Shown here: positions 53,836-64,000 of the stretch, in pieces
How the letters are laid out: each line of letters opens with the position of its first letter
Position numbering within the stretch: the stretch's first letter is position 1
Source of the DNA: Escallonia rubra
Taxonomy: Eukaryota; Streptophyta; Magnoliopsida; Escalloniales; Escalloniaceae
Assembly: GCA_033065855.1 (NCBI GenBank)
Contig: JAVXUO010002562.1
Coordinates: 1-64,000 of the forward strand
Length of the DNA: 64,000 bases
Direction: 5' to 3'
Notes under the pieces: model-generated
Seen by the model: only the letters and a program-made list of their open reading frames with translations
What the model was told of the DNA's origin: nothing
Database searches by the model: none
Made by a program: the position numbers and the translations under genes

Positions 53836-54924
53836 TAAGGTTGTATACGGACCGAGTTCGAGCTGAATATGGGTGTGTTCGAACTCGGTTCGTCTATTTT
53901 CTGGGATGTTTTGAGCTCGGCTCGTGTTCGTTTATGAGCCAGACATGGATGTTCGAACTCGGCTGGAGTTCGTCAACGCAAAAGTCGGGCTCGGCTCGGC
54001 TCGTTTGTCTAAAAAAGCAAATCAAAAGAACATCGGAGAAGGAGAAGAAGCTGAATTCATCATAACACCATGTCGTCTTCTTCCACAACAACCGATGCCG
54101 TCGTCTTCTTCCACCACTGCCGTCGTTGCCGTCTTCTTCCACCACAATCGCCGCCATCATCTACTTCCACCACTTATCATCTTCTTCCACTGTCGTCGCC
54201 ACCGCCTCTACTGCATTTACTAACACCACACTCCTCATCAACCACTCGTCGCCTTCATCATCAACCACAAAAAAAAACCTTTAAAGAAAATAGGTTCATA
54301 TATGCTTATGAAGTCGACGAATTTTTTTATCTTCACAAGATCGGAGACCGGAGTTGTAGAAGAGCCCAGATCTGATCTGGGTGATGTGTGCGCCTAAGAG
54401 TGAGAAGGAGATGTGCTTGCATGAGAGTTAGAAAGAGAGGGTTTATTCATGTATTCGTGGAGGTGTGTGTATATCTCTGATCTTTCATTGTGAGAGATAG
54501 GGAAGAAGAGGGTGTGATAGGAGAAGTGAGGCTCTGAAGATTTAAGAATATGTTAGGGTTTTCTAAATGGATGGGGAGAGAAGTTGGGCTGGGCTTTCTA
54601 GTTGCATTTGGGCTGCATGCAATGTAAGAAATGTTTGGGTATATTATTGGGCTTTGGTGCCTCCATGCCTTAAACATAATATTCATGTATATGTGTATAA
54701 TATTCATCTTTTAAATATAAAAAAATATAAATTTATTCTATAGATGAGTCGTTCACGAACACATTCGTGAACACTTTGAAGTGTTCATGCTTGGCTCGTT
54801 TAATAAACAAGCTTTAAAATGTTGTTCGTGTTCGGTTCCTATATTATACAAACGAACATGAACGAGCTCTGAAAGGAACGAACCACGAGCTGTTTTTGAA
54901 CAGCTCGGTTCATTTAAAGCCCTA
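53836..54924. mobile_element. Nested non-autonomous hAT element
   Basis: The ends TAAGGTTGTATACGGACCGAG and, inverted, TAGGGCTTTAAATGAACCGAG match at 15 of 21 positions. Flanking 8-bp repeats are GAAGGAGG (53828-53835) and GAAGGAGT (54925-54932). Subterminal GAGCTCG/CGAACA words are typical. The interior is low-complexity. It interrupts the GATA-like fragment and is therefore the younger insertion. Confidence 0.8.
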
Positions 54925-54932
54925 GAAGGAGT

Positions 54933-56420
54933 AGAAGCAGGAAGTTGTTTGAGGTAGAGAGAGGTGGCAGGTGTGTTGGAACAATGGAGAAGATGGTTGG
55001 GTGGTGTGAAAGAGGTCTGACAAGTGGGGCAGGATGTTTATTTTGGAGGATAAAGTAAGGGTATAATAGCAGATTATCATCCCTGCAGTAAGGATAATAA
55101 TGGAAAAAAAATGGTCATAACAGTAATGAAAATGAAAATGGTAAACATACAAAAACAACTGGAAAAAGTAGATACAAAAAAGTGGTGAAAATAATAAAAG
55201 TACACAAGCATATTTTGTGATTAGATACGAAAATATTGAAAACGAAAACACAATACAAATATACAAAATGAAAACTGTAAACATACACCCCTTTACGAGC
55301 CGATGAATATGCAAGGTTTCTAGAATATTTACTAAGGTGTGTTTGATAACGCAATTAATCACTTAAAACTTCAAATTTTCAAATTTTTTTAATTAAGTGT
55401 GTTTGATAACGTTAAATCGTGTATTACTTAAAAAATTAATTACTTCCACAAATAGACTAAAGTTTTAAGTCAGGGAAGACTTACTTAATGCTGATGATTA
55501 ATTCTAAGTGAGATGGTTAAAATTTATTTAACATCTTTTTACATAAAAAAATAATAACCACCACGATGCCACTTCAATTAATTTACTGGCAATGCCGCTT
55601 CTACCACAATACAATCATCACCACAACTATTATTTCCTTTTGCTATCACTACCACAATTACCATGACCTAGCCACTATCACCACCACCGCCGACACCACC
55701 ACAAAGGACATCGCCACCTCTACCATACCGTCGTCGTTGTTTTCACGTTCATTTTCGTCAAAATCATTTAAAGATCCATCACACTACAACCACTGTCATG
55801 ACCGTCATGTCGCGGCCTATTGTTATCATCACAATTACCAACATCACGTCTTCGTGCACCATTACCGCATCATTGACACCTTTTTACCGCCGCCGCCGCC
55901 ACGACCACCATTTCTCCATCGTTGCTGCCACCAACACAATTTTAGCCCCCCAAAAAAAGTTATAATGTACACAAACAAATACATCATTTTGGTAAAATGG
56001 ATAAATTTGTAAATAAATAATTTTCAGACATCTATTTTTTGTTTACCAAAAATATTAACTTATTTTTCAGTAAAAATTCAGTCGCTTAAAGTTTTCAATT
56101 TTACAAATTCAGTGCGCATGTTGAGGATGTGGAGTAGTATAAATAGATAAGGCCTCACTTGGCCAAGGCATAGAGTGATCCAAGCATTGTAGCATTCTCC
56201 AAGCAATATATGGAATATCATTATCCCAAACTCTCATTTTTCTTTGTTCATTTGCTCTTAACTTCGCTCAGCCCGAGGGATATGTTGATTTAGCATGCAA
56301 TGGGAGACTTGATTTAGCTAAGTACCGCACAGTCGACTTAGAGAAGCCTGTATTCCAAAATTAAAAAAGAAAAAAAAACAGACACCGTTTAAAGGTGTCT
56401 GATACGTGTCCGGAGGTGTC
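54933..56420. other. Interior of composite element: repeat relics
   Basis: GTGTGTTTGATAACG occurs twice (near 55337 and 55395), like ends of a small MITE. 55560-55950 is an ACC/CCG-rich low-complexity stretch. 56110-56340 contains GTATAAATAG and looks like the promoter part of an LTR. None of these could be bounded. Confidence 0.4.
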
Positions 56421-56488
56421 GGGGTGTCGGTCGGTATCGGACACTATATCTCGCCCCATATGAGGTGTCGGTGCTTCCCAGCAAATAA

Positions 56489-59298
56489 CAAAAAATCCTG
56501 TGATCCTAGCTAGATGCTAGCTTCCCTGAGAAAGAACTCTATATGTATTGCACAAAATCCGAGTTATTCGGTGACAGATGTATGTAAATCTCTATTGTAT
56601 AGTTTGCAGCTGATATAGACATGTGTATGTGTGTATGAAAAGTGTATAGACAGAAATGGAGGTTTTGTAATCTTGAAACTTACAGAGTGCTCACATACAA
56701 TTAAGAAAATGCATGGCAATTGCAATGTGAAACAAATGATTTAATAACGTTCTAGTAGCTAATTTTTGGACAAACCCAATTGCATGGTGTCGTATGCTAA
56801 ATTAGACGATGAAAAGACATTCAAAACCAGATCAAGGAATTGGACTTACAATTATAAGTCTGTTTCGAAGATTATGAAGTAGGTTCGTCACAAACCGGGA
56901 GCGCTTTTTCGGGTTTACTGGATCTGGTGCAGAGAGAGGAGAGGATTAATGACATGGGAGGTAAGCGTCAGTTTCAAGAGAAAAGACCAAATTGAAAAGT
57001 AATGCTTCGAGGTGTGGCTAGCGTGAAAACTTGTCAAATTGTTACCATGTGTAAATAGGGGGAAATCTGTAAATTACACAACTTAAGGGCCTTAATGAAA
57101 AATCAAGTTTTCAACTAATTAATCTAGGAGAGAAATTATTCTTATGAAAAAAATTAGAATCTCCTAGCGACGTACTTAGCAATGCCTAATGTTACAAAAA
57201 AATTGGCATCGAGATCGATGTCTAGTGCACCAAAGTACATTATGATTTTGACAAAATTTTAAAACTGACACTTTTTTTCTTGTACAAGGATTGTGAAAAA
57301 TCCTGACTTTATTTCTCATACACAACAGACCATCAAGAACGAAATAACATTGGGCTGGTTGTCACTTCCAAGTTCCATAAGTAGTTCGTGAGAGTAAGTT
57401 TGTAAGTACTTTGAAATTGGCAAGTGTGCGTGGATAGTTGTATGCAAGCATCTAATGGCAACGTGTAAGATTTCTAATGGCAATAGATAAGATGCACACG
57501 ACGAAACACTTGTTTCACCCGATGGAATTAAGACTAAAGTGGGATTGAGGGGAAGATTGTGATGAACATGTCAAAATCTCAACAGCAGTGAAACTGATCA
57601 AAATGAATAGTTGCAGAGAAACTAAATACTCGCCCACTCACTCTGGTAACGGTGTGTATGTGATTATTGTTTGTTAGCAATTTGCTATTCATGCTTACAT
57701 ACGTGATATTTATAGCAGAGGTAGTCCTCTTAATCTGCAACTCGAGCTGATAGTCTCGAATTTGCCCCCAATTGGGCTAGGCGACCTTTGAAGTACTTAA
57801 GTTATTTGACGTCCACATGTATAACACGCGAATAAATAATTTCCACATAAACATCTTGAAACCAATAAACACATCTTGTCTTGATAATTCTTGTGTTATC
57901 ATTCAATTACATGCATTCCCTCGAGAATCTTATGTAATCTCGAGTTTTTGCCCTCAGCTTGATATTTGGGACATTTTGAAATCGTTGTGTGTCCTATTTT
58001 TTTTTTGGCTAGCTTCAGTGACCACTCGCATTTGAAGCTATTGTTTATGATTTTGCTTGCCCGGCTTAATATTCAAGGTGACATGCCAAAGATTACAAAT
58101 CTTCAACCCCCCGGAATTAAAGTCTTGACTTGCCTTGGTCATAACTCACAACAAGTTGTCACGTACCTTCGGAGCTTACACGACTTGATAGATAAATTTA
58201 GACGACTAGCGCAATTCTACCCAGAGGTAACTAGGCCAAACAAACTCTAGTGATAGCCCACACTCGAAGTTGTCACAACGATGCATTTATGCCCTAACCG
58301 AGGACATTTACTCGTAGGTCTTCACGAAGATGGGCTTCGTTGAAGTTTTTATAAAAAAATATCGATCAACTTCTATGAAATCCGTTCATGAGATTTTGTC
58401 AATTGTCTTAATTGTGGAATATCATAGAGAAATAAAAATCAGCGTTATCAAAGTATTTTACCAGTCTATTTTTGAGTTATGTCATGACGTTTTCCAGCCG
58501 TATTGCTTAACCCTGGGGAAGCCCGCGAAGTAATCAACATTCACTTGGAGTTCATTGTGGAGCCTTTTATGCCATCCTTTTTAAGCATCTACAAAAAACC
58601 AGACATGTGTATGCAGGGCGTTTGAGTCATGTGCCATATCATTAGGTGGCATTATGGAAGCTCAAGTTTTGGCTTATGTTGTCATCAAATAAATGGTAAA
58701 GTATCAACACGAATACAACAAGTTGCATTATTATATTCACCAAAATTTGTTTAGTGCGTAGCGGACGATGAAGTCACGATTAAAGAGATAATTATGGTAA
58801 GTCATTGTTATAGAGACTTGGAAAGTTATAGATGATACAATCGATGAAGTGTGATATGTGTCTTGGATAAAAAAAAAATCTAAAATGTGTGGGTGTCCCA
58901 CATCAGTTATTCAAATAAGGCTACAACTTAGCCTTAAGTATGTAAGTCTTGTCTCATATTGGTTATTTAGAGAAAGTCACTACTCATCTCTAAGTATATA
59001 CGTGTTGTCTTGTATTGTGTTTTAAGTTTAAGAGTGAAGAACCATTTTTTAAGAGGGTTTGTTGATAGAGACAAATATCTCTAATATCCATAGTCAAGCA
59101 TAGTGAAATCGCTGCTATCTCCATGAAGTAGACTTTTGTCAAACTACGTAAATCTTGTGTCTTGTGTCCCTTTATTTTTTTGTTCTCGATTATCTTCTTT
59201 ATTGCTTGGTGAGAAATCTAATATATTCTTTTACATGAAGCATCATAGCAAATGAAAGCCGTCAGTTTTGTCTATGCTCAAACTATTACATATTGTTG
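56489..59298. other. Intergenic, no gene supported
   Basis: Short unrecognised frames at 57.8-58.5 kb. 58880-59035 contains GTCCCACATCAG followed by two similar units of about 57 bases; this wording is common at the start of plant LTRs, so it may be an LTR or TRIM relic. Confidence 0.4.
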
Positions 59299-59306
59299 TT
59301 TATATT

Positions 59307-60016
59307 CAGGGGCGGATCTAGGATTCTACATCAAGGGGGGGCAAATGTTGCATGTAAAAACTTTAGTTCCTAGTGCTATAAAATTAATGTAATATGACCA
59401 CGACCACATTTGGTGCATGAAACGATATCAAATAAACTTGAATAATTTGTTGGCTTCAATCGTATGAGATATGCAAAAAGAATAATATGTCTATGTGTAT
59501 TAGTTCCGTCATCACATCTATATTGAAGTCATATACTTGTGTGCGCTTATACTTGCACTATAGTTTAAAAATACTCTGATTAAATGTTACTCGCATATTG
59601 CATTTGTGAGTATATCAGTTGTACGTATATGAAAAATGTATATTTAAAATTGAGTAGCGAGAAAAAGTATTAGTCGAACTTTGAGTTTGTCTACCAAAAA
59701 AAGAATAACCAAAATTTTCTTGTGAATTGGAATTAAAATAACAAAATATTAGATATTCACTCCAAACTTAAGATCTCTCAAACTCCAAATAGTTTTTAGT
59801 GGCATTTGTTAATAACATGATTTGAATCTTTAAAAGCAACAATAAATTGAAAGTGTTCAAATGCTAAAATATATATCAGGAATTTTTAACTTTTTAATTT
59901 TAATGCTTTAATCAAATGTCATGTTGGTAACATTAAAATCTTTTAATGACATATATTAGGAGGAGTAGAGGGGGGTGGCCATGGTCCCTCCCGGCCCTAC
60001 ATTAGTTCCGCCTCTG
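59307..60016. mobile_element. Non-autonomous hAT-like element upstream of HIR
   Basis: Left end CAGGGGCGGATCTAGG; right end, inverted, CAGAGGCGGAACTA. The flanking 8-bp repeat is TTTATATT (59299-59306) and TTTATGTT (60017-60024), one mismatch. The G-rich end (AAGGGGGGGCA) and its C-rich partner are typical of this common plant family. 710 bp, no transposase. Confidence 0.82.
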
Positions 60017-60024
60017 TTTATGTT

Positions 60025-60547
60025 AGTGTAAAACGATACACAAGTGTAAATTTGATCCAATATATCAAAAAAGAATGAAACTAACCAATCAAGCCCAACT
60101 GATTGACAACTTAAAAAGATTTTAGTTTAATTTTTAAGAACGATCTTATTTCAGTTCGGTCTATTACTCATATATTTATACGAAATTTATAAGCAACCGA
60201 ACCGCCACACACACACCCACCGATTTTCACTTCAATATCTTGATTCAGAATTAGTGGTCGACTCGACCTCGATACTACCCGGCACCTCGCACATTTTCAA
60301 AACTATGACTTCAAAAAGCTTTAATATAACAGAAGTTTGGGGTCCAAGTATAACAAAACCTTGAACCAAAAGGGTTAAAAGGTAACATATATTCACCCCC
60401 AAAAACCCGCGCAAGCGTATCCATTTACGACACCATTAGTCCACATATAATGCCTAAACGGCCTGCTCTGCTCTCCTTCAGTTCTCTGTAATATTTATCG
60501 GGTGAGAAACTCAGAGAGAGAGAGAGAGAGAGAGAGAAGAAGGGCTC
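60025..60547 (+). other. HIR upstream region and 5' leader
   Basis: ACATATAATG near 60442 is a candidate TATA box. A (GA)n microsatellite at 60512-60537 lies in the presumed leader, ten bases before the ATG. Leader GA repeats are common in plants and can affect expression. Confidence 0.5.
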
Positions 60548-60742
60548 ATGGGGAACGTGTTCTGTGTGTTCTGTGGGTGCGTGGACCAGGCGAGCATAGG
60601 GGTTGTGGAGAAATGGGGTCGGTTCCAGAATCTGGCCCAGCCTGGGCTCCACTTCTTCAACCCCTTTGCCGGCGAATGTGTCGCCGGAATCCTCTCCACC
60701 AGGATCAACTCCCTCGACGTCAAAATCGAGACCAAAACCAAG
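60548..60742 (+). CDS. HIR: Hypersensitive-induced response protein, first exon
   Basis: Exon 1 encodes 65 residues, MGNVFCVFCGCVDQASIGVV through LSTRINSLDVKIETKTK, ending in phase at donor AAG|GTCAAC. It matches the N-terminus of plant HIR proteins of the SPFH/prohibitin (band 7) superfamily, closest in memory to Arabidopsis At5g51570 (AtHIR3). Gly2 and nearby Cys residues fit N-myristoylation and palmitoylation, which place HIR proteins on the plasma membrane, where they oligomerise and take part in immune receptor complexes. The next exon, expected to begin DNVF, is not present to 64000, so intron 1 exceeds 3.2 kb and the gene runs off the right edge. Confidence 0.92.
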
Positions 60743-61777
60743 GTCAACTTACTGAGGGTTTAATTCGTTTATGTATTTGTGCATTGCTTGGACCCAGCAT
60801 ATACCTAGGGCTTAAAGCACTTGCTTTTATTTGATCATTTGACTGAATATGATCGATTTATTGATTTCAGTGCTCTTGTGAATTTAGATGGATTGACAGG
60901 GGTAGTAATTGCTGTAATTGAGCAATAACTTTCACCTTGCACCTTTTGCTACCAGGATCATGCCCGTGCAACTTTTATCTCCCTTAACTTTTTGCGAATT
61001 TCTGACATATAATCTGAATATCTAATGGCTGAACTTGGTCTGTAATGACGGATGCGTGAAAATTAGTCAAACTAGGGCAGAAACAACTAGTAAGTCAATG
61101 TTTACATGATTGCTCAAATGCTAGTCTAGAATGTCGGAAAATGTCAAAGGGATAAAAAGTACTGAAGGATTTATGATCTTGGTTGTTTGGACAATGAAGA
61201 AGAATCTTCGCGGTGGGTAATTGACAGAAATAAGTTTATTATTTGTACATTGAGCAGATCAACAGTTTAGGCAATTAGGTGATCAATTGACTGGGTATGA
61301 TTATTTTATTAATGTTACTCTGTCTTAGCCAGATTAGCAGTTCTGAATTTTGATGGATTTACTTACGTGGAACCAAGAAAGAGCAGGTATTGAGCAATCG
61401 TGTTTCAACTCCCACCTTATGCAACCACGATTATACTTGAGCCCCTTCGACTTGTTTGTCACTGTCTATCAGTAGTTATTACCTATCAGTAAAACATTTG
61501 TCAAATTAGAGCAAAAAGCATCGTCACTGTTTACATGCTCAATAACTAGTGTAGAATTTTAGAAAGAGTTAACTACACGGTTGACCATTGTACTATTAGG
61601 CATATTCTACTTTGGTCACTGGACTTCGATTTGTGTCAAAGTGACCATTGAATTCTTCAATTGATCTCAATTGGGTTACTCCGTTAATTTTGGCCCGTTA
61701 ACTGCCCATGTGCGAGGCACGTGGAGCTTAAATTAGGGGCAAAGTCGTCAAAACATAAAGAACATTAGTTCTCTTTT

Positions 61778-61833
61778 ATTTTTCTAATTTTCTAATTTTC
61801 TAATTTTCTAATTTTCTAATTTTCTAATTTTCT
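61778..61833. repeat. TTTTCTAAT tandem repeat in the MULE
   Basis: About six copies of the 9-base unit. Confidence 0.9.
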
Positions 61834-62002
61834 TTCTCTTTATCTCTTCTTCCTCCTCCGATCCCCACTAGCCACCACCCTATCCAACTACCCAACCTCT
61901 AGCAGCCATCACCGTCCAACCACCGCCACCACCACTAGCCCTTACCCACAAGCAGTGATCACCGCCGCCGCTGTTAACTACCTCCCCTTTCCCTCTCATT
62001 GT

Positions 62003-62644
62003 TTATTTCAGCCCCAGTTCCATATCCCGTCGATTTCCCTCCCCCTTCCCCTCCCTTTTCCATCGATCCCTTTCCCCCTCACTAATTTTCACACCCCCAT
62101 TTCGGATTTGTGGAACACGGTGAATACTCCAAGGGCATAGCAAGACGAATTTCATCCTAAAGTTCACTAGCGGCAGATCTCGATGGGTCTCAACCAAAGA
62201 ATCTGATGCTCTGTTCTCCAAAGCCTTGAGTTTACCTTTGAGTCACTCAGTCACTCCATCAGCATACCCTAGCATCAAGCGCAGCGAAGGGTCATCTAGA
62301 GATTCACCCAAATCCTCTAAGATCTCATATCTGATGATAGCAAGGTCAGCAATCTAAATTTGCAGGCCACCCATCGAATCTCTTAACACCACTGAGCCCT
62401 CGCGGGCACAATACTCACCAGAAGGCACCGAGTTCTCAGGGTTGAAATCATCATAGGATCCACAAGAGTCACTTATATAACCAGTGAAATCTTGTGTCTT
62501 GAGGACCTCAAAACGAGATCCACTTCGTCTAAGAACATAGTCTTGACCATAATCTTGGCACAAATTGACATGACTTACCTTCGTAATAGGCAGATTTCCC
62601 TTGAAATTGAAATTCCTCTTCCTGGATTTACTAGATTTACCCAT
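62003..62644 (-). pseudogene. Unidentified coding-like segment carried by the MULE
   Basis: Minus strand: an open frame from 62644 (MGKSSKSRKRNFNFKGNLPI ... GEYCAREGSVVLRDSMGGLQ) reaches a stop at 62356. A second open stretch, beginning near 62350 (IADLAIIRYEILEDLGESLD, then PSLRLMLGYADGVTE), is broken by a further stop. The composition is protein-like and unlike the inverted repeats, as in Pack-MULEs that carry host gene pieces. No family was recognised. Confidence 0.4.
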
Positions 62645-63105
62645 CTAATCCAAGAGTTGATGCACAGATTCAGCAAAAAGTTAGGCAACTCCATTGAGTT
62701 TTAGAGAGAGAGTCAAGATGATTGTAGAGAAGATCGGGAATTAGCTGGTTATGTTTGGCAGTTGGTGGTGGATGTGTGGTTATGCTTGGTGGTTGGTGGT
62801 GGTGTTGGGCTTGAAGGGAAATATGGGGAGAAGAAAGAAGAAGATATTGGAATGACAAATTTACCCCCGAATGAAGTCAATTAACGAACTTGGGGCTAAC
62901 GGAACTTAACAGAGTGACTTGATTGGACAAATTGAGGAATTCAGTGGTCACTTTGACACAAATCGAAGTATAGTGACCAAAGTGGAATATGCCTAATAGT
63001 ACAATGGTCAACCGTGTAGTTAACTCTTTTAGAAAATGTCGAGGGTATAAAATTATCAAAAAGAGGGAGTACTATTTTATTGATTTGTGATCTTGGCAAA
63101 CAGTT

Positions 63106-64000
63106 ACCCTCACATGCGTAGAAGTTTATGTTAGAGCCTATCAGGTGATTATGACATGAGCAATCAGACGAAGTAAAGTGAGTTCAAAAGTCACAAAAGA
63201 CTAGGCTACGATCAAGTGAGATCGGGGATAACAAAATAGAAGTCCAATTGGGATCTCGGACATTGACTGGAGATCCACCTAAGACGTCTAATCCAAGTTT
63301 GCCTGGCCTATATAACATAATAAACGGCCATGAAAGATTGTCTTTTACATTTGTCTTATGCATGAGTAGGTGTACATGCGCACACTTTAAAACATGGACT
63401 TTTTGTTGGAATTGATGGATCAATGATCCGGCATATTTATACATCTTCTTGCTAGGGCTTATCTTAGCAATACCGAATTAGTGGATCATGGATATAATTG
63501 TATGGTACTGAACCCTGCCTGTTACGAATCAACATTGTCGATTATTAACTATTTTGTCTGATAAATGGATACAATCTTGCAATTGAACTCATTTCGTAGT
63601 TTTTACTTCATTGCCGTCCAATTAATGCTGCTACTTGTGAAGGTAGATGGATTTTGGTAATACATGTATTTTAGTCGGATCTGGTGATGATATTGGTTGG
63701 ATTTTCACAGGATTCTGAAACCATGGGTGATCAAGAAGTATATTTGGTGGATAGCTGAGGGAATTATACCAAAATGCAGATTAGAAAAACTGACGACGTG
63801 AACTATACGAGGAAAAAATAATTTGTCAAAGAGAAAAACAGTAGGGAATTGACTGTATGAACCCGGGATTAGAACAGGGTTGGACAGTTAAATAAGTAGG
63901 GTTGTGTGGTTAAAAGTTTATTGGAATAAATTGAAGTGTATATATGTTAGATCATAGAACTTGAGCAATCAGACCGAGTAAAGAATTAAATGGTCAAGGT
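63106..64000 (+). other. Remainder of HIR intron 1
   Basis: No exon with HIR resemblance and no definable element; assumed intronic. Confidence 0.5.

Larger units (their letters stand above)
52421..56480. mobile_element. Large composite DNA element with GGACACC-rich inverted ends
   Basis: The left end reads CCTAAGTAGCACGGACACCG; the right end, inverted, reads TGGGAAGCACCGACACCTCA. Both are followed inward by repeated CCGACACC/GGACACC words. A near-perfect 8-bp flank repeat, GCAAATAG at 52413-52420 and GCAAATAA at 56481-56488, suggests a hAT-type insertion. Inside are an exon-like minus-strand segment, a GATA-factor-like fragment with a younger hAT element, and low-complexity DNA. No transposase was recognised. 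The alternative is two independent relics of one family in opposite orientation. Confidence 0.55.
61566..63026. mobile_element. Mutator-like element with long inverted repeats
   Basis: Inverted repeats of about 130-140 bases (61566-61705 and 62880-63026) begin GAGTTAACTACACGGTTGAC and are nearly identical over the first 90 bases. They are flanked by a perfect 9-bp target duplication TTTTAGAAA (61557-61565 and 63027-63035), diagnostic of MULEs. There is no transposase; the interior carries a short repeat array and a captured-looking open frame. Confidence 0.95.
60830..63105 (+). repeat. Tandem duplication in HIR intron 1
   Basis: Unit A (about 60830-61257) and unit B (61258-61565 continuing at 63027-63105) share ordered landmarks: GATCA(T/A)TTGACTG, GAGCAAT, a TTTACATG block, TAGAAT, GAAAATGTC, and GATCTTGG. 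Unit B is split by a Mutator-like element; unit A shows the unoccupied arrangement. Confidence 0.8.

Noticed and set aside
53894..54375. Ser/His-rich frames such as MSSSSTTTDAVVFFHH
   Set aside because: Low-complexity interior of the nested hAT element.
55566..56012. 148-codon plus-strand frame
   Set aside because: ACC-rich low-complexity DNA with His/Thr/Tyr runs; no family resemblance.
60743..64000. Further HIR exons
   Set aside because: The expected DNVF-type exon 2 is absent; open frames in this stretch belong to intron, MULE or repeats.

Overview
The window is nuclear DNA from a flowering plant, most likely a eudicot. It has spliced genes with GT-AG introns and AT-rich spacers, and telo-box plus TGGGCY promoters on ribosomal protein genes. 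It also has plant-specific families (LRR receptor-like kinase, DUF1442, HIR, CML13) and a dense load of plant transposons. The species cannot be named from sequence alone. Gene models were built by reading splice sites and conserved protein sequence directly; no search was run.

Layout: 0.8-1.7 kb (minus) RPS20/uS10, whose last exon lies off the left edge. 3.1-4.0 kb PIF/Harbinger-type element. 5.3-7.05 kb (minus) complete RPS13/uS15, five coding exons. 8.9-9.4 kb truncated LINE. 12.7-13.1 kb (minus) intronless CML13-type calmodulin-like gene. 13.6-14.5 kb decayed LINE. 14.5-23.1 kb repeat-rich spacer. 23.3-26.1 kb (plus) LRR receptor-like pseudokinase, four exons. 28.7-29.5 kb and 36.9-37.7 kb (minus) two paralogous DUF1442 genes, separated by a transposon and a GC-rich solo LTR. 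40.1-52.0 kb (minus) a complete 13-coding-exon EXS/SYG1-family membrane protein, with a LINE and a hAT element in its introns. 52.4-56.5 kb a nested transposon complex holding a GATA-factor-like fragment. 59.3-60.0 kb a hAT element. 60.5 kb to the right edge (plus) the first exon of a HIR/prohibitin-domain gene, whose long first intron carries a tandem duplication split by a Mutator-like element.

The intact genes are housekeeping or signalling genes with separate promoters; nothing suggests an operon-like cluster. What is striking is the company they keep. From memory of Arabidopsis, DUF1442 genes sit beside RPS20, RPS13 and CML13 at three separate loci, and the LRR pseudokinase sits beside a HIR gene at a fourth. 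This window may preserve the ancestral block from which those pairs derive. Most remaining structure is transposon biology: several insertions have clear terminal inverted repeats and target-site duplications, some perfect.
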